This document shows, piece by piece, positions 23,009 through 34,975 of a stretch of 64,000 nt of DNA. The position numbers and the translations under genes were made by a program. Location: NCBI GenBank assembly GCA_024364735.1, contig JAGFNQ010000296.1:114471-178470 (forward strand), in the 5' to 3' direction. Position 1 is the first letter of the stretch. Each line of letters starts with the position of its first letter. A model generated the notes under the pieces. It saw nothing but the letters and a program-made list of their open reading frames with translations, was not told where the DNA came from and ran no database searches. This DNA comes from Boesenbergia rotunda (Eukaryota; Streptophyta; Magnoliopsida; Zingiberales; Zingiberaceae).

Positions 23009-24302
23009 TGGCCGAGGGTTGGGCACCGATGTCCTGGTTCGGGGAATTGGGCACAAAGACCTAGCCAAGGGTTGGGCACCGAAGTCCTGGACTTAGGGTT
23101 TGGGTACGAAGTCTTGGTCCGAGGGATTGAGCAACTTAACTGAGCGATGACTAAGGACAGAAGTAGAGAAGGGTCGGGGTTCGGAAGTCTCAAGGTCCGG
23201 GAGTATCGGAGGCTAAGCAAAAGTCTACCTGAAGGACTGGGTGGCAACCCTCTCCTTAAAGGAGTAGGTGAAAGGCGCATTCTCGGGGGTGGGAACTTGC
23301 GTCGATTTGACCTAGGGTTTCATGGAAATCCGAAGTCCGAATCAAGTCCTTAAGGCTAATATTGTATGTATATTTGCTTTGTGTTTGTGTATCTTACAGG
23401 TACCAAGAACCGAAGACAAAGCAGGTGAGAGGCTGGAAAGCAGCCAATCAAGGTGCCCCTATTGATGGGGGCGCCCAAATCAAAGCCTAAAACCCAGTGT
23501 TGGGTTGAATGACTTGAAGCCAAGTGCCTAGGATGATCCAGGCGCCCAAGCAAAAGAAGAAACATTGCAGTTTCAAGAAGTAAGCAGAATAGGCTTCCGG
23601 TTAGGCGCCCGGGATAATACGGGTGCCCAAGTTGAAAGCTGTTTTGCTGTTTCGAGTTTGAAACACAAGATAAGCCTTCACTCAAGCGCCCGGGACGTCC
23701 CAGGTGCCCTGGCTAGAGATCTTATCAGCTGCGGCGAGTTCGGCGCAGGGATGAGGTTTGACCAAGCGGATAGGAGCGCCCCGATGATCGCAGGCGCCTG
23801 TATGAAGCCTATATAAGGGGCTTCGACCCCTCTGCTTTAGACAGATCTTCTGAAAGTGATTCTGAGCAATCTGACTGATGACGATGCGCTAAAGACGAGG
23901 CTCTATGATCAGGAGGCTCCAGGAGGAAGTGTGCGGCACTTCGGAGGTCCAGATCGGCCGAGTTTCAAACCCTAGTTGTTCGGTTTGCATTTATTATTCT
24001 GTACTTACTTTGCTATACTTTTGATTGTACTTCTACACTATAGGACGGGTTTTCTCTGCCTCCAAAAATTTCAGAAAGGAGACCAATAGTGGACTCACGC
24101 CGAGGACATAGGCCTTGGACGTACTGACCCTGGGGGGTTGGGAACCAAGTAAATAAATCCCGCTGTGTCCTTATGTTCATTCTATTTTATTTTCCGCTGC
24201 ACTAACACTCTGAGTCCAATATGAACGAAAGTCTTACGAAGGCTCTGAAAAAGTTTTTACGGTCGATATTCACCCCCCTCTATCTACAGCACCGGTCCAA
24301 CA
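23009..24302 (+). repeat. SIRE-like solo LTR, 3' part (unit 2)
   Basis: The 3' part of the solo LTR duplicated from 15311-16599, ending CCAACA with GTCTA following (24303-24307). It has the TATA box at 23810-23816. The first 255 bp of the LTR are absent because the duplication starts inside it. Confidence 0.88.
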
Positions 24303-24307
24303 GTCTA

Positions 24308-25245
24308 TGTATGAAGCTTGGGATAAGCACAACATCCTTTTCTGGCGATCCCTTATGACCTTGATCCCAAAGATGTGTCTCGCTTCTCCCAAGTTCTTCA
24401 TATCGAACTGTTTGGACAACCATTCCCTTACGTCTGATAACACTATGACATTGTTGCCAATGAGCAAAATGTCATCTACGTAAAGTACAAGAAACACTAC
24501 TACATTTCCGTCATATCTCTTATATACACATGATTCATCCGGACTTTGAATAAATCCATATGACTAGATTACTTCATCAAAGTGGATGTTCCATGATCGT
24601 GAAGCTTGCTTCAATCCATAAATAGACTGATTAAGCTTGCACACTAGATGCTCTTTGGCCTTCACAATGAATCCTTCTAGTTACTTCATGTAGATGGTCT
24701 CCTCAAGACATCCGTTAAGGAAAGCTATCTTGACGTCCATATGCCATACCACATAGTCCATATGAGAGGCAATAGATAAGGGAATCCGGGTAGACTTAAG
24801 CATGACTACAGGTGAAAAGGTCTCCTCGTAATCGATACCCTCTTTCTGAGTATACCCTTTCGCAACAAGCCAAGCTTTGAAGGTCTCAACCTTCCCATCT
24901 GATCCTCTATTTCTCTTGTTGATCCACTTACATCCAATGACTTTTACATTATTGGGTAGTTCTACTAGCTCCCAGGCATGATTAGAATCCATAGATTCTA
25001 TCTCAGAATTCATTGCCCTTTGCCAAGAATCTGCATCCTTATCATGGAGGGTCTCATCATAGGTTCAGGGGTCCGGTTCATGTTCACCAGGGACCAAGTC
25101 CAAAGACTCTCTCAAAAACATGAACCATTCAGGTTGTCTAACAACCCTCCCACTACAATGAGGTACCACCATTGTATCTTCTGTGACACGTGTTACAGTG
25201 ACTTGTAGTGTATCCTCTTGTACAATTGGTACTAAGGTCGGTACA
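24308..25245 (-). pseudogene. RT and linker of Copia-A2 (copy 2)
   Basis: This duplicate of 16605-17542 covers minus frame 25013 to 24681 (RT N-terminal half) and 24497 to 24270 (palm, here LYVDDILL with both catalytic aspartates). The two halves are still out of frame. Unit 1 has LYVDVILL, so the unit 1 change arose after duplication or on one lineage. Confidence 0.8.
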
Positions 25246-26495
25246 TGTTGGTGCCGAAAGCACCAAGATCGAACCTGGGTTTTGATAATGGCAAAGGGTT
25301 TGTATGTTAAGGTTATATTGTGATATAATGAGCTTATTTATGTGCGCAGGAAAAGTCCTAGCTAAGCTAGGCACGAAGTCCTGGTTTGTAGAATTGGGCA
25401 ATAAGTCCTGGTCGAGGGCTGGGCACCTAAGACCTAACCGAGGGTTGGGCAACAAGTCCTGATCGTGGACTAGACATGAAGTCCTGGTTCGTGGAATTGG
25501 GCAATAAGTCCTAGACGAGCGGTAGGCACTGAAGACCTGACCGAGGGGTGGGCACTGAAGACCTGACCGAGGGTTGGGCAATAAGTCCTGGTCGTGGACT
25601 AGGCACGAAGTCCTGATCTAGAAGATCGGGCAAAAGTTCAACCGAAGGAGCCAGTTGGCAAAAGGTAAATTCTCCTGAGAGGAGTAGGCGACGACGTGTT
25701 CCCCAAAGAGGGAGCATTAGGCGTTGGTTCGACCTAGGGTTCCATTTGGGAAGCCCAAAGTCAGAACCAAGATAGTGCAGGCTGTTAATTGAACCTAATT
25801 TATCTATTACTTGTGCTTTGGAACTAACCCTGGTTGTAGGAACGAAGGTTGAAGTTCTCTGCATCATAGGCGCCTGAGCATAGAGGCCGCCCAGAAGGTT
25901 GTTCTCCAGCAGTCTGTGATGCTAGCCTCCACGTCAGCAAAGGAGACGCCCGTGAGCATATAGGTGCCCCAGTCATCACAGGCGCCCTAGTTAAAGGGAT
26001 AAGCGCTGGCCAAGTCTGCGGATGAAGATTCGTGTAGAAGGGCACACGTGTCAGGCGCCCCATTCAACACAGGCATCCCAACCGACAGTATATAAAGGGG
26101 TTCACCCCTACTTCCAGACAACACTTCTTTCAACGCAATACTCAAGCGCTTTGCCCTAACGTCTTCGTGCTCAAGCTTCAAGCGCCAACGATGACCCGCT
26201 GCTCTAATCTTCTAGTCATTTGTCGGTCGTGGGTATTTGTTTAATTTAATTTAATTTCTTATATTCAATTCTGTATTCGTGCCTAAAAGTTTGTAACAAT
26301 TTTCCAAAATATAGAATTGCCCAACGTAAACGGTCAAGGACCGTGGGCCTTGGACTAGGAGCCAATCTAGACTCCGAACCAAGTAAAACCAAGTGTGTTA
26401 GCATTGTGTTATATTTCTACTGTCTAAAATTCTTTTTATATCCGAAAATGTTTTATGGATATTCACCCCCCCTCTTTCGATTCTAAACGATCCCA
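25246..26495 (+). repeat. SIRE-like 5' LTR (unit 2)
   Basis: The 1250-bp LTR from TGTTGGTGCCG to GATCCCA differs from unit 1 by an extra repeat unit near 25530-25580. The repeats of AAGTCCTGG/TTGGGCA lie at 25375-25630. The TATA box is at 26089-26096. Confidence 0.85.
26089..26096 (+). promoter_or_regulatory. TATA box of SIRE-like 5' LTR
   Basis: TATATAAA is followed by AGGGG-TTCA-CCCCT. Position and arrangement match 18360. Confidence 0.65.
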
Positions 26496-26499
26496 TAAG

Positions 26500-26511
26500 T
26501 GGTATCAGAGC
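26500..26511 (+). other. Primer-binding site (tRNA-iMet)
   Basis: TGGTATCAGAGC lies 4 nt after the 5' LTR. It is the PBS of the main SIRE-like element. Confidence 0.9.
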
Positions 26512-26723
26512 GGGTGGCTCAAATCTGGTGCAACCAATGATTGAGCAATTTTTTGGATTTCGCTTTTAAAATATTTTTTTTCGTTCGTAATTTTATTCGT
26601 TAATCGAGGTTGGTGCAACACCATTCGAATTCTTTTATTATTATTATTTTTACTACCGCACTACTAATCCAAGACTTGGTCTTGGGAAAAGGTTTTTTTT
26701 GTAAATTTTTCAGATTAAGTTCG

Positions 26724-27658
26724 ATGCCCTTGCAAGAAGGCTATAGCACCGCCAGGCCACCACCTTTCTCAGGAGAAGGCTTCTCCTATTGGAAGAGAAG
26801 AATGGAGGTCCACCTGAAAACTCAGGTGAACATGTGGAAATCATCCAGTCCGGACTGGAGATTCCCAAGAATGCACAAGGCGAGGTGCAAGGGTACACAG
26901 AGTGGACGGACCACTTAAGAAGAAAATCGAGGCAGATGCAAAAGCCACACAAACATTGCAATGTGGCTTAACCAAGGAAGAGTTGAACCTCGTCGGACCC
27001 TTCAGTAGTGCAAAGGAGCTATGGAACAAATTAATCAAACTGCACGAAAGTACGTCAGATACGCGGATCAGTAAAAGAGATCTGCTACTCAACAGGCTCT
27101 ACACCATCAAGATGCACGATGGCGAAACAGCAGCACAATTCCATGCAAGAATCTAGGAGCTGATGAATAGGATACATACAATAGGTCAAAAGGTGGAAAA
27201 CTGTGACCTAATAAGGTATACTCTGAACTCGTTCCCAAGAAACACATTGTGGGCATCTATGGTGGATGCATACAAGGTTTCTAGGAACCTTTCTGAAATT
27301 ATGCTCGATGAATTATTCTCAGAATTAGAATTACATGAGCAAACTAATACTGCAATGGTCGAGAAAAGTATAGCTTTTGTTGCAGGGAAAACTCAAGGAA
27401 GATCACAGAAGAAGAAGCAACAACCGATACCCGAATCTGACTTATATTCGGAGTCTGATGACGATGGAGTAGATCATCCAAAACTGGTCGGTTGGTTGTG
27501 ACTACTACAAGGTGCTTAAGAATCAAACGAGCAAAAAGAAGACGACTCAGAAGAAGGATGGTCGAGCTGAACCTTCAACAAGCCAGATGAATAAAAGCAA
27601 CATAACGTGTTACGAGTGCAACAAGAACGGTCATTTCAAATTGGAGTGCCCCAACCTG
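26724..27658 (+). pseudogene. SIRE-like gag, N-terminal part (unit 2)
   Basis: It starts at ATG 26724. The first frame runs to about 26915, then a frameshift near 26915 moves to the frame 26902-27156 (KKKIEADAKATQTLQCGLTK, SSAKELWNKLIKLHEST), followed by a TAG at about 27154, and again 27163-27501. The zinc knuckle CYECNKNGHFKLEC (about 27609-27650) is in a third frame. At 27659 the Tekay-like element splits the gene just after the knuckle. The rest of gag resumes at 35828. Confidence 0.85.
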
Positions 27659-28679
27659 TGTAACGCCCGCTCTCTTTTTTTTTCCTAAGCGGCGTTACGT
27701 TAACATGCTTAGGGCATGTAGACATCATAAGGCAGCGGAATAACTTAACTTATACATGCCCTGTTACCATTCTTAACATATTGACATGGGAACCTTAGCA
27801 TATTAACTTTGAACTTAAGCATCCTATCATGTCTCACATAACATCATATCATAAGGTTCCATAAGTCATTATTCAAACACATAAGTAAACATATAGTTCC
27901 TGGGCCAAGTCACTACGTCACACATGCGTTCTTGCCCTCCTGCTGCTTCCTTCATTATCCCCTTGAATGATCTGCGGTATAAGGAAATAAGACTATAAGC
28001 ACACATGCTTAGTAAGACTCTTTCCTACTCACAAAACCATCCATCATTCATCATCTCATAATGAGCACATAAAACATTAACATACTTGGTGCTCTACTTA
28101 GAACATAACATCTTGCATCACTTATCGTATACATAGCATGACATGAACATAAACATAGTAACATTCTAAGCATGGCATGATACATGGCATAAACATAAAC
28201 ATCATAGACATTCTAAGCATGGCATAATTCATTCATTCTCATGGCACAATTCATAAACATAGTGAACATTCTAAGCATGGCATAATTCATGGCATATCGT
28301 AAACATAGTGACCATTCTAAGCATGGCATAATTCATGGCATGAATCATAAACATAGTGAACATTCTAAGCATGACATAATTCATGGCATATCGTAAACAT
28401 AGTGAACATTCTAAGCATGGCATAATTCATGGCATAAATCATAAACATAGTGAACATTCTAAGCATGGCATAATTCATGGCATATCGTAAACATAGTGAA
28501 CATTCTAAGCATGGCATAATTCATTCATTCTCATGCAAACTTCTTAACATGAAACGTAAACATAAAATCTTATCAACATAGCATAATGCATAACATGAAT
28601 GGATGCATGAGTGGAATGCATATACATAAGGATGCTTAACTTTTAAAACATACTTTTCATTGCTTAAACATAATCATTA

Positions 28680-28945
28680 TAACATCATTTGGGGTCCCCG
28701 GCTTGTACCACATACATACATCATTGCGCGCATCCCTAGCAAGTCCGAGGTCGCGAGCCCCAACCTACTAGGGTAAGGACAGCATAGTCGGTAGTCCCCG
28801 AACCGAGGCGTTCTTAAGGTGCCCATCCCTGTTGCACAGCTCCGGTAGTGCCAGAACCGTGGACAGCTACGGTAGTCCAAAACCGGGGCGTTCTTAAGGT
28901 TCACATCCCTTGGACCCATACTTCGGTCCGGTACAAGCCCATACA
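28680..28945 (-). promoter_or_regulatory. GC-rich island in Tekay-like LTR (unit 2)
   Basis: The same GC-rich block as at 20625 and 33380, with three CGGT...ACCG motifs and duplicated CGTTCTTAAGGTGCCC-type text; the second duplicate is slightly altered (GGTTCACATCCC). Confidence 0.5.
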
Positions 28946-30076
28946 TAAAGTAAAATACTTTTCATGCTTCATCATTCATATGGCATTCATGGCATCTTTA
29001 ACATAGCATAACTTGTTACGGCTCGACCCGTCTACCGGCCCATTTACCGGTCCTCACGACCGTCGTACCGTCGACCATCGACCGTGCCGTCTTAGCATAT
29101 TTATGCCTTAAAGACATAAGCATCATCTTTCATTCATCATCATTCATAGCATATTCATTCATTCATCATACTTAACATCATCATTATGCCTTAAAGGCAT
29201 GAACCTTAACTTCATTCTTCACTTTCATTTTTTTTTTAGACATGGCATCATTTTCATTCTTAACATGACATCATTTTCATTCTTAAACATGGCATCATTT
29301 TCATTCTTAAACATAAACATATCATACTTAACATGGCATCATTTTCATTCTTAAACATGGCATCATCCTCATTCTTAAACATAAACATAACATACTTAAC
29401 ATGGCATCATTCATATCATGAACCTAACATATCATAGCATCATTTTTATCATGATCATAACCCTATCATTCTTATCATGGCATCATTCATATCCTGAACA
29501 TATACTTATCATGGAAACACATAAACATATACTTGAAGTTAAACGCTCAACCCTAACCCTTGGGCCCTTGAGGTTGGCCGAAACATATGAGGTCTCTAGG
29601 GTAATCCAAAAATTCCCAGAAATTATACTTAACCTCTACACATCATAAGGGAACATTAAATAACATTATCATGATTTTTAGCATAATTATAGACCTGTAA
29701 ATCATGGTGGCCGAAACCCTTAAACTTAGGGTTCTTAGTTTTGTTTCTTTCATGTTGGCCGAAACCTTGGAAGTGAAGAAAATGATAAGATCTTTGGACC
29801 CTTGAACACCCTTGTCCTTGTATCCTTGGAAGAGACTTTAGATGTAGGAGATGGAACCTTGGAGGAAGCTTTTCCAAGGGGAAAACCCTCTAGGAGTGGT
29901 CGGATAGAATGAGGGAGGAAGAGAGGAGGAAATGCAATTGAATGAAGAGAGAATGAAACTCCCAAACCCCCCTATTTATCATCCATTAAAGAGGTAAATG
30001 AAGAGTCTCTCCATCACTCTTCATCTTCTTCTTAATCTTAACTTATATCCATTTCATTTCCTCATAGAAATCCCTT

Positions 30077-30146
30077 GCTAGTTGAGTTGGTTAAGGCTTA
30101 CATGGTTGTACAAGAGGTCCAAGGTTCAATCCTTGGCTCATGCACC
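30077..30146 (+). other. tRNA-like sequence in Tekay-like LTR (3' LTR)
   Basis: A second copy of the 22481 tRNA-like sequence, with A-box TGAGTTGGTTAAGG and B-box GGTTCAATCC. It is antisense to the element. Confidence 0.5.
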
Positions 30147-30483
30147 TTTATTTTTATTTTATTTTTATTTCATTTATTTTATTATTTTTACTTCCTAAAT
30201 TCCGAAAATCCCCCTAAAATCACCCATAATTATGCCAATATTCCTATATAAAATTCTTTTACATTTATATTAATTTTACCTAATTTATATTAATTTTACC
30301 TAATTAATACCCATTTTCAGAGCCCATTTAAAGCTCATTGGTACTTAGTTTTCTCAATTTAAATGAGAAAATATGGATTTTCTAGGCCTAAGTTCTCCTT
30401 AATATTTCTAGGTCCCTTGGAAAATTATTTAAACATGCTTAATATTTTAAGAAAATATTAAGTGAATTTTTTGGGTCGTTACA

Positions 30484-30497
30484 ATCCCCCATACCTC
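30484..30497 (-). other. Polypurine tract of Tekay-like element
   Basis: The minus strand reads GAGGTATGGGGGAT next to the 3' LTR. It is the plus-strand primer site of the family. Confidence 0.7.
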
Positions 30498-30517
30498 GTG
30501 AAAGTTCATCCTCGAAC

Positions 30518-31261
30518 TTAGAATAACTCCGGGTACATGCACCTCATCTCGTCCTCGCGCTCCCAGGTAGCTTCTTCGAACCGTTGACTTTGCCATAGGA
30601 CCTTGACTAAGGGCACTTCCTTACTCCTCAGCTTCTTGATTTCCCTATCCAAAATCCGGATGGGTCTACTCTCATAGCTTAGGTCCTCTTGCACTTGCAC
30701 CGTCTGTGGCTCGATCACTTGGTCCATATTTGGGATACACTTTTTCAGCAGGGACACATGGAATACGTTATGGATAGCTGACATCTCTGGAGGCAGCTCC
30801 AGCTCATATGCCACCTTACCAACTCTTTTCAGAATCAGGTACGGCCCCACGTAGCGCGGACTTAATTTTCCTTTCCTCCCAAATCTTGTCACCCCCTTCA
30901 TAGGAGCCACTTTCAGAAACACCCAATCTCCAACATTAAACTCCAGGGGTCTACGCCGGACATCGGCATAACTCTTCTGCCGGCTCTGAGCAGTTTCTAT
31001 CCGTTGCTGAATGTTCTGTATCGCTCGGGTGGTGTCGTCGATTAGGTCTGTCGTGAGCCCCATTGCCTTCTTTTCACCACCTTCGTACCAACAGATTGAA
31101 GATCTACATCTCCTCCCGTACAAAACTTCATAAGGTGCCATTCCAATAATAGCTTGGTAGCTATTGTTGTAAGTGAATTCCACTAAACATAGATATCGGC
31201 ACCAACTTCCTTTGAAATCCAGGGCACAAACTCTCAACATATCCTCCAGTACTTGATTCAC
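30518..31261 (-). pseudogene. Integrase C-terminal part and chromodomain
   Basis: A minus-strand 247-residue frame follows the stop at 31262-31264. It begins with the third catalytic-acid region (NQVLED), continues with the integrase C-terminal domain (YNNSYQAIIGMAPYEVLYGR; VGDWVFLKVAPMKG; GPYLILKRVGKVAYELELP) and ends with a chromodomain-like tail (LVKVLWQSQRFEEATWERED). This tail is typical of plant chromoviruses of the Tekay type, thought to guide integration to heterochromatin. The frame is open but cannot be translated with the N-terminal part because of the stop. Confidence 0.88.
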
Positions 31262-31750
31262 TCATTCAGTTTGCCCGTCAGTCTGAGGGTGAAAAGCAGT
31301 ACTGAACCACAGTTTAGTGCCCAGAGACTTCTGGACGCACTCCCAAAAATGTGAGATAAAGCGACCATCCCTATCAGAGGTGATAGTCTTGGGAACTCCA
31401 TGGAGTCTAATTATTTCCCTAGCGTATAATTGAGCTAGTTGCTCAATCGAATAAGTCATCTTGACTGCTAGGAAGTGAGCAGACTTCGTCAGCCTGTCCA
31501 CAATTACCCAAACCCCATCATACCCGTTTGTAGTCTTGGGAAGTCCTGAAATAAAATCCATCGATATATCTTCCCATTTCCATTCCGGAATCGAAAGTGG
31601 CTGCAGAACTCCTCCGGGTCGCTGGTGTTCTGCTTTCACTCGTTTGTAGGTCAGGCAAGTACTAACATACTGAGCCACGTCTCTCTTCATACCGGACCAC
31701 CAGAATTTCTCCTTCAAGTCTTGATACATTTTCGTGGATCCCGGATGCAT
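31262..31750 (-). pseudogene. Integrase core, N-terminal fragment
   Basis: The minus frame, 162 residues, starts MHPGSTKMYQDLKEKFWW (HHCC region), with DFISGLPKT, VIVDRLTKSAHF (first catalytic aspartate) and TSDRDGRFISHFW (second). It ends at DGQTE before a TGA. The family has arginine there; CGA to TGA is a CpG-type transition. Upstream, the first part of integrase, RT and the rest are deleted at about 31760. Confidence 0.88.
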
Positions 31751-32341
31751 CGAATAAGGGTTAATTCTTTAATCCAAGGAACTCATAATATTGCCAATTT
31801 GACATACATGATTATGTGTATTTTACTCACGGCCATTTATACTTATATCCTTGATGATATAAGTGACATACATGATTGTCATAATTGAGCTAGTGCCATT
31901 AATAGCCCTATGATGTAATTATAGGCATATATCATAATTATATACTTATTATAATTATGGGTAAACCTAATAATAGTTGGGTTCCGAAATCTTAGTTCAC
32001 AACCTAAGCTATGAATTACATTAGTTAATTCTGCCTTACACATTAGTTTGTTACTCTGTCTTCTAGCCATGCTTTCCTTCATAAAGGACAAGTATGGACA
32101 ATATGAGTTATTGTTATTCCTACCCCCATATTAAATTCTAAATAAATAAATAAAATAAAATAAAATATCGTTCATATTTGCAATACTTTCCATCATCTAT
32201 CATAAGTCATCATTCATACTTGCATATTTAAAGAACATAAGGTATCCTAAAAGTACTTATCATCATAAGATATGCATAAAAAGGTACTCACTTGGAAGCG
32301 GCAGGAAGAGGGCATGATGTGTGTGTAGTGAGATGGTTACT
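31751..32341 (-). other. Leader of Tekay-like element and deletion junction
   Basis: This A/T-rich noncoding stretch lies between the PBS and the integrase fragment. It probably joins the 5' leader to integrase across the large deletion. No gag-like protein is recognised; the 70-codon minus frame at 31879-32091 has no motif I know. Confidence 0.55.
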
Positions 32342-32356
32342 GCTCTGATACCAACC
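32342..32356 (-). other. Primer-binding site of Tekay-like element
   Basis: The minus strand reads GGTTGGTATCAGAGC, directly adjacent to the 5' LTR. It is complementary to the 3' end of initiator tRNA-Met. Confidence 0.9.
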
Positions 32357-33379
32357 TGTAACGCTCGCTCTTTTTTTTTTCCTAAGCGGCGTTACGTTAA
32401 CATGCTTAGGGCATGTAGACATCATAAGGCAGCGGAATAACTTAACTTATACATGCCCTGTTACCATTCTTAACTTATTGACATGGGAACCTTAGCATAT
32501 TAACTTTGAACTTAAGCATCCTATCATGTCTCACATAACATCATATCATAAGGTTCCATAAGTCATTATTCAAACACATAAGTAAACATATAGTTCCTGG
32601 GCCAAGTCACTACGTCACACATGCGTTCTTGCCCTCCTGCTGCTTCCTTCATTATCCCCTTGAATGATCTGCGGTATAAGGAAATAAGACTATAAGCACA
32701 CAGGCTTAGTAAGACTCTTTTCTACTCACAAAACCATCCATCATTCATCATCACATAATGAGCACATAAACATTAACATACTTGGTGCTCTACTTAGAAC
32801 ATAACATCTTGCATCACTTATCGTATACATAGCATGGCATGAACATAAACATAGTAACATTCTAAGCATGGCATGATACATGGCATAAACATAAACATCA
32901 TAGACATTGTAAGCATGGCATAATTCATTCATTCTCATGGCACAATTCATAAACATAGTGAACATTCTAAGCATGGCATAATTCATGGCATATCGTAAAC
33001 ATAGTGACCATTCTAAGCATGCATAATTCATGGCATGAATCATAAACATAGTGAACATTCTAAGCATGGCATAATTCATGGCATATCTAAACATAGTGAA
33101 CATTCTAAGCATGCATAATTCATGCATAAATCATAAACATAGTGAACATTCTAAGCATGGCATAATTCATGGCATATCGTAAACATAGTGAACATTCTAA
33201 GCATGACATAATTCATTCATTCTCATGCATACTTCTTAACATGAAACGTAAGCATAAAATCTTATCAACATAGCATAATGCATAACATGAATGGATGCAT
33301 GAGTGGAATGCATATACATAAGGATGCTTAACTTTTAAAACATACTTTTCATTGCTTAAACATAATCATCATAACATCA

Positions 33380-33640
33380 TTTGGGGTCCCCGGCTTGTAC
33401 CACATACATACATCATTGTGCGCATCCCTAGCAAGTCCGAGGTCGCGAGCCCCAACCTACTAGGGTAAGGACAGCATAGTCGGTAGTCCCCGAACCGAGG
33501 CGTTCTTAAGGTGCCCATCCCTGTTGCACAGCTCCGGTAGTGCCAGAACCGTGGACAGCTACGGTAGTCCAAAACCGGGGCGTTCTTAAGGTGCCCATCC
33601 CTTGGACCCATACTTCGGTCCGGTACAAGCCCATACATAA
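33380..33640 (-). promoter_or_regulatory. GC-rich island in Tekay-like 5' LTR
   Basis: The same conserved block as at 20625, with the three CGGT...ACCG motifs and the duplicated CGTTCTTAAGGTGCCC text. Confidence 0.5.
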
Positions 33641-34269
33641 AGTAAAATACTTTTCATGCTTCATCATTCATATGGCATTCATGGCATCTTTAACATAGCA
33701 TAACTTGTTACGGCTCGGCCCGTCTACCGGCCCATTTACCGGTCCTCACGACCGTCGTACCGTCGACCATCGACCGTGCCGTCTTAGCATATTTATGCCT
33801 TAAAGACATAAGCATCATCTTTCATTCATCATCATTCATAGCATATTCATTCATTCATCATACTTAACATCATCATTATGCCTTAAAGGCATGAACCTTA
33901 ACTTCATTCTTCACTTTCATTTTTTTTAGACATGGCATCATTTTCATTCTTAACATGGCATCATTTTCATTCTTAACATGGCATCATTTTCATTCTTAAA
34001 CATAAACATAACATACTTAACATGACATCATTTTCATTCTTAAACATGGCATCATCCTCATTCTTAAACATAAACATAACATACTTAACATGGCATCATT
34101 CATATCATGAACCTAACATATCATAGCATCATTTTTATCGTGATCATAACCCTATCATTCTTATCATGGCATCATTCATATCCTGAACATATACTTATCA
34201 TACTTATCATGGAAACACATAAACATATACTTGAAGTTAAAGGCTCAACCCTAACCCTTGGGCCCTTGA

Positions 34270-34975
34270 GGTTGGCCGAAACATATGGGGTCTCTAGGGT
34301 AATCCAAAAATTCCCAGAAATTATACTTAACCTCTACACATCATAAGGGAACATTAAATAACATTATCATGATTTTTAGCATAATTATAGACCTGTAAAT
34401 CATGGTGGCCGAAACCCTTAAACTTAGGGTTCTTAGTTTTGTTTCTTTCATGTTGGCCGAAACCCTAGGGTGTCCTAGGGTACTCCAAAAATTCCCAAAA
34501 ATTATACTTAACCTCTACACATCATAAGGGAACATTAAATAACATTATCATGATTTTTAGCATAATTATAGACCTGTAAATCATGGTGGCCGAAACCCTT
34601 AAACTTAGGGTTCTTAGTTTTGTTTCTTTCATGTTGGCCGAAACCCTAGGGTGTCCTAGGGTACTCCAAAAATTCCCAAAAATTATACTTAACCTCTACA
34701 AATCATAAGGGAACATTAAATAACATTATCATAATTTTTTGCATAATTATATACCTGTAAATCATGGTGGCCGAAACCCTTAAACATGAGGGTTCTTAGT
34801 TTTGTTTCTTTCATGTTGGCCGAAACCCTAGGGTGTCCTAGGGTACTCCAAAAATTCCCAAAAATTATACTTAACCTCTACACATCATAATGGAATATTA
34901 AATTACATTATCATGATTTTTAGCATAATTATAGACCTGTAAATCATGGTGGCCGAAACCCTTAAACATGAGGGT
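34270..34975. repeat. 181-bp tandem repeat in Tekay-like 5' LTR
   Basis: The units share AACCCTAGGGTGTCCTAGGG; its AAACCC start recurs at 34460, 34641 and 34823, giving a period of 181-182 bp. There are about four copies including a degenerate first. The 19605 LTR has a shorter version, and the 27659 LTR has lost most of it. Confidence 0.88.

Larger units (their letters stand above)
23009..30483 (+). repeat. Tandem duplication, unit 2
   Basis: This is the second copy of the 15311-23008 segment. It has the undeleted (but frameshifted) SIRE gag, and its gypsy LTR is shorter (2825 bp) because part of the 181-bp repeat array is missing. To the right it continues into the Tekay-like internal region, so unit 2 holds the intact insertion structure and unit 1 looks like the derived copy. 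Confidence 0.85.
27659..30483 (-). repeat. 3' LTR of Tekay-like element, 2825 bp
   Basis: It runs from TGTAACGCCCGC to GGGTCGTTACA. It carries the 46-bp minisatellite (28150-28530), the GC-rich island (28680-28945), A/T-rich repeats (29100-29420) and a tRNA-like sequence (30077-30146). Relative to the partner LTR it lacks most of the 181-bp repeat array: the sequence jumps at about 29765 from GGCCGAAACC to TTGGAAG. Confidence 0.88.

Noticed and set aside
25153..25867. Proline-rich minus frames with NPRLGL/CPTLGQ-type repeats in SIRE-like LTRs
   Set aside because: They are translations of the AAGTCCTGG/TTGGGCA imperfect repeats; frames shift between copies and no protein family is matched.
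28150..28530. Possible CRISPR-like array of regularly spaced repeats
   Set aside because: It is a simple tandem minisatellite without distinct spacers, in plant LTR DNA.
32741..33127. 128-codon Met/Tyr-rich minus frame
   Set aside because: It is a translation of the 46-bp minisatellite; copy-number differences break it in the other LTRs.
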